NCBI RefSeq assembly: GCF_003590855.1
Contig: NZ_QYUP01000122.1
Location: 20,479 to 84,478, forward strand
Direction: 5' to 3'
Length of the DNA stretch: 64,000 bases
DNA from: Massilia cavernae
GTDB lineage: Bacteria > Pseudomonadota > Gammaproteobacteria > Burkholderiales > Burkholderiaceae_D
Below, one piece after another: positions 59,710 through 64,000 of this stretch. The notes beneath the pieces were generated by a model. That model was not told the origin of the DNA, did not search any database, and saw only the letters and a program-made list of their open reading frames with translations. Position numbers and translations under genes: made by a program. The first letter of the stretch is position 1. Every line of letters starts with the position of its first letter.

Positions 59710-60240
59710 ATGCACGCGACCAAACAGATCTCGGTGGACCGGCACGATCTGGCGATCCTCGCCGAGCTTCAGCGGGACGGCCACATCACCAACAGCGCCC
59801 TTGGCGAGAAGGTCCACCTCTCGACCTCGCAAGTGGGCCGGCGCGTCCAGCGCCTGCAGGACGCCGGGGTGATCGACCACTTTGCCGCCGTGCTGGACCC
59901 GATGGCCATCGGCCTCGGCGTGATGGCATTCGTCCAGGTGGTACTGGGCAGGCACGGCGACGTCCAGGGCGAACAGTTCGAGCGCGCCGTAGCCGACATG
60001 CCGGAGGTGCTGGAGTGCTTCGCAGTGACTGGCGAAGCGGACTACATGGTCCGGATCGTGGCGCAGGATCTCGCCGCATTCTCCACCTTCATGATGAACC
60101 ACCTGCTGCGCGTTCCGGGCGTGACCAACGTGAAGTCCAACATCGCGATCAAGAAGATCAAGCAGCTCAACGTCCTGCCGCTCGACCACGTTACGCAGCC
60201 GAACCCGTCGAAGCAGAAGATTTATTTCACCCCAGCGTAG
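59710..60240 (+). CDS. Lrp/AsnC family regulator, probable hpd regulator
   Basis: The 176-residue protein has an AsnC-type HTH (RHDLAILAELQRDGHITNSA, HLSTSQVGRRVQRLQDAG) and an effector domain (EVLECFAVTGEADYMVRIVA, VPGVTNVKSNIAIKKIK). Lrp-type genes next to hpd typically activate hpd in response to aromatic amino acids. AAAGAGG lies before ATG 59710. The end extends a few residues past typical Lrp (QPNPSKQKIYFTPA). Confidence 0.87.
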   Translation: MHATKQISVDRHDLAILAELQRDGHITNSALGEKVHLSTSQVGRRVQRLQDAGVIDHFAAVLDPMAIGLGVMAFVQVVLGRHGDVQGEQFERAVADMPEVLECFAVTGEADYMVRIVAQDLAAFSTFMMNHLLRVPGVTNVKSNIAIKKIKQLNVLPLDHVTQPNPSKQKIYFTPA

Positions 60241-60252
60241 TTTAATGCATAT

Positions 60253-60302
60253 TTTGTGCGCAAATTAGCCATCTGCGTGCACCGGTTGCGCACTTTGTGC
60301 GC
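60253..60302 (+). promoter_or_regulatory. TGCGCA-type dyads upstream of hpd
   Basis: The gap between the Lrp gene and hpd has TTTGTGCGCAAA (60253-60264) and the perfect dyad GCGCAC-TTT-GTGCGC (60288-60302), with another TGCGTGCACC in between. They share the GTGCGC core. They are plausible binding sites of the neighbouring Lrp regulator. Confidence 0.5.
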
Positions 60303-60376
60303 GCGATCCGCACTAACATGTTCTTCGATACGCCAGGGTTGCGACCCAGTGGCGCAAACTAAAACAGGAGAATGAT

Positions 60377-61459
60377 GTGAGCGATCTTTGGGACAACCCG
60401 ATGGGGTTGACGGGCTTTGAGTTTGTCGAATTCGCGTCGCCGACTCCCTGTTTCCTCGAACCGGTGTTCGAGAAGCTGGGCTTCAAGAAGATCGCGAAAC
60501 ACCGCTCGAAGGAAGTGTTCCTGTACCGCCAGGGCGACATCAACTTCATCGTCAACAACGAGCCAGGCAGCGCCGCATCGTATTTCGCCGCCGAACATGG
60601 GCCATCCGCTTGCGGCATGGCGTTCCGCGTCAAGGATTCGCACAAGGCGTATGCGCGCGCACTCAGCCTCGGCGCACAGCCGATCGACATTCCGACCGGC
60701 CCGATGGAACTGCGCCTGCCCGCGATACGCGGCATCGGCGGCGCGCCGCTGTATCTTATCGACCGCTTCGAAGAAGGCAAGTCCATCTACGACGTCGATT
60801 TCGAGTTCTTCGAGGGCGTGGGCCGCCAGCCTAAGGGCGTAGGCCTGACCTGCATCGACCACCTTACCCATAACGTCTACCGTGGCCGCATGAGTTACTG
60901 GGCCGACTTCTACGAGCGCCTGTTCAACTTCAAGGAGATTCGCTACTTCGACATCAAAGGCGAGTACACCGGCCTGACGTCGAAGGCCATGAGCGCGCCG
61001 GACGGGAAAATCCGCATTCCGCTGAACGAGGAATCGTCGAAGGGCTCAGGCCAGATCGAGGAGTTCCTGATGCAGTTCAACGGCGAAGGCATCCAGCATA
61101 TCGCGTTGTACACCGACGACTTGGTGACGACCATCGACCAACTGAAAGAGGCCGGCGTCCCGTTCATGGTGCCGCCACCAGCGACTTACTACGAAATGCT
61201 GGGCGAACGCCTTCCCATGCATGGCGAACCGGTGGGTGAACTGCAAGCGCGCGGCATCCTGCTCGACGGCAGTACCACCGACGGCGACAAGCGCCTGCTG
61301 CTGCAGATCTTCTCCGGCACCTTGCTGGGCCCGGTATTCTTCGAATTCATCCAGCGCAAGGGCGATGAAGGGTTTGGAGAGGGTAACTTCAAGGCGTTGT
61401 TCGAATCGATCGAGCGTGACCAGGTCCGGCGTGGCGTGCTGCAGGTCGAAGCACGCTAG
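60377..61459 (+). CDS. hpd: 4-hydroxyphenylpyruvate dioxygenase
   Basis: HPPD converts 4-hydroxyphenylpyruvate to homogentisate in tyrosine and phenylalanine breakdown. The 360-residue protein has two vicinal-oxygen-chelate domains; the iron ligands lie in [17 protein letters not shown] (His), [11 protein letters not shown] (His) and [20 protein letters not shown] (Glu). GTG 60377 with CAGGAG upstream is the start. No homogentisate 1,2-dioxygenase gene is next to it. Confidence 0.96.
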   Translation: MSDLWDNPMGLTGFEFVEFASPTPCFLEPVFEKLGFKKIAKHRSKEVFLYRQGDINFIVNNEPGSAASYFAAEHGPSACGMAFRVKDSHKAYARALSLGAQPIDIPTGPMELRLPAIRGIGGAPLYLIDRFEEGKSIYDVDFEFFEGVGRQPKGVGLTCIDHLTHNVYRGRMSYWADFYERLFNFKEIRYFDIKGEYTGLTSKAMSAPDGKIRIPLNEESSKGSGQIEEFLMQFNGEGIQHIALYTDDLVTTIDQLKEAGVPFMVPPPATYYEMLGERLPMHGEPVGELQARGILLDGSTTDGDKRLLLQIFSGTLLGPVFFEFIQRKGDEGFGEGNFKALFESIERDQVRRGVLQVEAR

Positions 61460-61464
61460 CAAAA

Positions 61465-61484
61465 CGGGCGGCATGTGCCGCCCG
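61465..61484. terminator. Hairpin terminator between convergent hpd and TonB receptor genes
   Basis: CGGGCGGCA (61465-61473) and TGCCGCCCG (61476-61484) pair perfectly around a 2-base TG loop, followed by CTTCCTT. It lies between two convergent stops and could act in both directions. The tail is only weakly T-rich. Confidence 0.65.
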
Positions 61485-61489
61485 CTTCC

Positions 61490-63847
61490 TTAACGGCCAG
61501 GCGGGGGACCACCGCCAAAGCCTGGTCCCGCCCTGCCTGGACCACCTGGCCCGCCCGGCCCACGGCCGCCGGCGAACGATCCGAACCGGTACGACAATCC
61601 CGCAAATACCACACGGCCGTTAAAACGGCGCAGGCTTTGCTCGCGCAGGCTGGCGGTTTCCGTAACCGTCTCGATCTTCTGCGAATCGAACAGGTCGCTG
61701 ATATTCAAGACGAAGCTCAGCGCCTGGGTGAGATTGCGGCGGTAGCTCAGGTCGGCCGTATTGGTCGGCTTGCGATAGCCCTCGCCGAACAGCTGCTTGC
61801 CCTGTGCGTTCAGGGACAGCTGCAAGTTGTTCTTCGCATCGATCTGGTAGCCCACGCGCGCACGGCCAGTCACGGACACCGCGCTGCGTCGGCCGTCGCC
61901 AGGGTTGGCGCTGCCAAGCACCGTCTGCTCGCTGTATCCGACATTCCCGCTCGCGTTGAGAGTGAGCTTGTCGGTCGCCCTGCCGCTGAACGTGAATTCA
62001 ACGCCGGCCGAGCGGCTGCTGCCTGCATTTTCGCGCGTCGTCAGCAACACGTCGTCTTCCAGCAGCAGGCGGCGTTCGGAGATCAGGTCGGTATCGTGGC
62101 GCGCATACAGGCGCAGGTTGGTTTCCACCTTGCCCAGCTTGGTCTCCATGCCGATTTCCAGCGAGTCCGATTCGCTTGGCTTCAAATTCGGGTTGCCCGA
62201 CGAGACATTCAACTCGTCGCGGTAGATCACGAACGGGTTCAGCTCGGCCGCGTTGGGGCGGCGAATGCGGTGCGCATAGCTGAGCCGCAGCGTGGTGTCG
62301 TCGGACAGGCCGTAGGTAACGAAGGCGCTCGGGATCAGGTCGGTGGAGCTGTTCGTCGCATGGATGCCGGTCGTGACCTGGTGCATGTCCAGCTCGTTGT
62401 ACTCGGCACGAAGCCCACCCAGCATGCTCCACTGGCTGTCGACGCGGTACTGGTAGGAGCCGTACAGTGCCACCGTGGTGTCGTCCAGCTCGAAGCGGTT
62501 GGTGCGTGAGCGGTTCACCGACTCGGCCAGCGTGAGCGTATCCGTATCGAAGAACATCGTATCGAAACTGTTGCCGGTGCGTGCCAGCTTGTAACCGAGC
62601 TTGAGCAGGCCCGTGCCCAGCGGACGCTCGTAGTCGCCGGTGAAGTCCGCCACGCGGGTATCGGTGGCGTTGTCCTGGCGCGTCAGGCTGTCGAGCGCGC
62701 CGGGCGGACGCACTGCATAGCGGCTGGCGAAGCGGACGTCGCTGTCGGCGTCGGTGCCGGACAGGCGCAGGTCGAGCTTGAAGACCTCGCCCGGCAGGCT
62801 GCCCTTGTGGTCAAGCCGGCCACCGAGACTGTAGTTCTTGTTGACAGCTTCGCGCACGGTAGTGCGGTCGTATTCATTGTCGACCACGCCGCCTGCGCCG
62901 GTGCTGCGGTAGCGCTCGAGCGAGTCGCCATCGTTCGTGAACTCGTTATAACTGGCACTCACGCCAACTACATCGCGCTCGCCCAGGTTGTAGGTGGCCG
63001 AGCCGTTGAATCCGGCGGAGTCATTGCGGCTGTCGCCATCGGACAACTGGGTGCTGCGCGATACCGCGCCCGTGACCGGGTCGATGCGTTCGCGCACCGT
63101 CTCGCCGCTGGTATCGCGGCCATCGTGGCGGCGGTGCAAACTGCCCTGCACGCTCATGCGCCCGGTCGTGTAGCTGCCGAAGGCCGAGCTGTTGTACCGG
63201 CCGGACGAACCCACGTTGGCGTTGACGACGGCGAAGCCGCCCGGGCTGCGTTCGCGACGCATCACCAGGTTGATGATCGGCCCGCCGCCGCCTTCGTTGC
63301 CGAACTGCGCGCCGGGATTGTTGATGACCTCGACCGATTCGAGGTCGGCGGCCGGCAAGGCATTCAGTGCGGCGGCGCGGTTATCGCCCTGCATCATGGC
63401 TGACGGCTTGCCGTCCATGAGTATCTGCACGTTGCTCTTGCCGCGCACGGTCACGGCGCCATCCGGGTCGACTGCGAGCGAGGGTACTTTGTTCAGCGTA
63501 TCGGCGACCGTGTCGTTCGACGTGGCCGGGTCGGCCTTCACGTCATAGACCTGACGGTCGATGCGGTTGGACAGCTTGGCGGCGGTGACCGTGACGGTCG
63601 CTTGCGGTTCGACCTGTTCCTGTGGTGGCGCTGGAGTTTCCGGCGCTGGCGCTTGCGCCTGAGTTACGGACTGCTGCGCGCCTGCCGGCTTCGACTGGCC
63701 AGGCTTCGGCTGTGCCGGCTGGGTTAGCTGCGTGGCTTGGGTTTGCTGCGTTTCCTGAGCCCAGCTCGGGGCGGCTGCGACGACGGCGCCGGCCAGTAGT
63801 GGAATGAGTCTAGCGTTGTGACGAGTGCGTGGCGTGACGATGACAAT
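61490..63847 (-). CDS. TonB-dependent outer-membrane receptor with unusual start
   Basis: The barrel protein (about 785 aa) has a signal peptide (RLIPLLAGAVVAAAPSWAQ), a Pro/Gln-rich linker, a plug (VTVTAAKLSNRIDRQVYDVK, VQILMDGKPSAMMQGD) and an OMP_b-brl_3-type barrel ending in a Gly/Pro-rich tail (GGRGPGGPGGPGRAGPG). It imports a large ligand across the outer membrane; the ligand is unknown. No ATG, GTG or TTG lies between the upstream in-frame stop and the signal peptide. ATT 63847 is the best candidate; GTG 63541 would remove the signal peptide and plug start. The remaining bases to 64000 show no gene. Confidence 0.82.
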   Translation of the reverse strand: MVIVTPRTRHNARLIPLLAGAVVAAAPSWAQETQQTQATQLTQPAQPKPGQSKPAGAQQSVTQAQAPAPETPAPPQEQVEPQATVTVTAAKLSNRIDRQVYDVKADPATSNDTVADTLNKVPSLAVDPDGAVTVRGKSNVQILMDGKPSAMMQGDNRAAALNALPAADLESVEVINNPGAQFGNEGGGGPIINLVMRRERSPGGFAVVNANVGSSGRYNSSAFGSYTTGRMSVQGSLHRRHDGRDTSGETVRERIDPVTGAVSRSTQLSDGDSRNDSAGFNGSATYNLGERDVVGVSASYNEFTNDGDSLERYRSTGAGGVVDNEYDRTTVREAVNKNYSLGGRLDHKGSLPGEVFKLDLRLSGTDADSDVRFASRYAVRPPGALDSLTRQDNATDTRVADFTGDYERPLGTGLLKLGYKLARTGNSFDTMFFDTDTLTLAESVNRSRTNRFELDDTTVALYGSYQYRVDSQWSMLGGLRAEYNELDMHQVTTGIHATNSSTDLIPSAFVTYGLSDDTTLRLSYAHRIRRPNAAELNPFVIYRDELNVSSGNPNLKPSESDSLEIGMETKLGKVETNLRLYARHDTDLISERRLLLEDDVLLTTRENAGSSRSAGVEFTFSGRATDKLTLNASGNVGYSEQTVLGSANPGDGRRSAVSVTGRARVGYQIDAKNNLQLSLNAQGKQLFGEGYRKPTNTADLSYRRNLTQALSFVLNISDLFDSQKIETVTETASLREQSLRRFNGRVVFAGLSYRFGSFAGGRGPGGPGGPGRAGPGFGGGPPPGR

Positions 63848-64000
63848 TCTCCGAAATCATTGAGGCCGTTGGGCCGCCAGCATTGTCGCACAACTTGTCA
63901 TTCAAGAAACTTAGCAGTAGCTGAAGCATGTGCGGCCGAGCCGATCGCATAGTTGGGCCGGCAGCAGAAATTGCCAGAACCCGCGGCGGCCTGCATGCGT

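Overview
The window is GC-rich, densely coded DNA. The protein set suggests a betaproteobacterium of the Burkholderiales, most likely Oxalobacteraceae (Massilia/Telluria-like): a cbb3 oxidase operon with hemN, a Porin_4-type porin, KGG and DUF3606 stress proteins, many c-di-GMP proteins, and a cat-ben-pca set typical of soil Burkholderiales. The taxonomy is inference; no rRNA, tRNA or CRISPR array was seen.

Region 1 (1-10.6 kb) is a microaerobic respiration block. ccoN, ccoO, ccoQ, ccoP and ccoG (cut by the left edge) read leftward. Upstream lie ccoS, the copper P-type ATPase ccoI, a TauE/SafE-like membrane protein and hemN, also leftward. A perfect FNR/Anr box (TTGAT-N4-ATCAA) precedes ccoN, and a second lies between hemN and two divergent universal stress proteins.

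Region 2 (10.6-31.1 kb) is accessory and signalling DNA. It holds a lipoprotein, an exported SurE-like nucleotidase, an alpha/beta hydrolase, a diguanylate cyclase, a KGG protein, and a hybrid kinase whose receiver has Glu in place of the phospho-acceptor Asp. An orphan IS1341-type TnpB element sits right against the kinase start. Then come a propeller-amidohydrolase, a PilZ protein, a PAS-GGDEF-EAL protein, and a tandem duplication of a CSS-motif EAL gene, each copy followed by a decayed PAS-GGDEF-EAL remnant.

Region 3 (31.1-54.3 kb) is an aromatic catabolic island. catB-catC-catA-benA-benB-benC-benD-pcaD form one leftward operon that turns benzoate into catechol, muconate and 3-oxoadipate. 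A divergent CatM/BenM-type LysR gene follows, then pcaI-pcaJ-pcaF (3-oxoadipate to succinyl-CoA and acetyl-CoA), then a five-gene ABC importer, a porin and benE. The three transcription units (catB, pcaI, importer) share one promoter architecture: two ATAC-N7-GTAT dyads 22 bp apart, the second overlapping the -35 box by one base. One regulator therefore probably controls degradation and uptake. A LuxR-type regulator, an MFS transporter, an FAD hydroxylase and a small DUF2783-like protein follow.

Region 4 (54.3-64 kb) has a DUF488 protein, a cytochrome c and a Tat-exported ferritin-like protein, a decayed PAS-GGDEF-EAL gene, and an Lrp/AsnC gene apparently split by about 500 bp of pyrimidine-rich, low-GC DNA. 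It ends with an acetolactate-synthase-like enzyme, an intact Lrp regulator, 4-hydroxyphenylpyruvate dioxygenase, and a TonB-dependent receptor that has no ATG, GTG or TTG start for its signal peptide.
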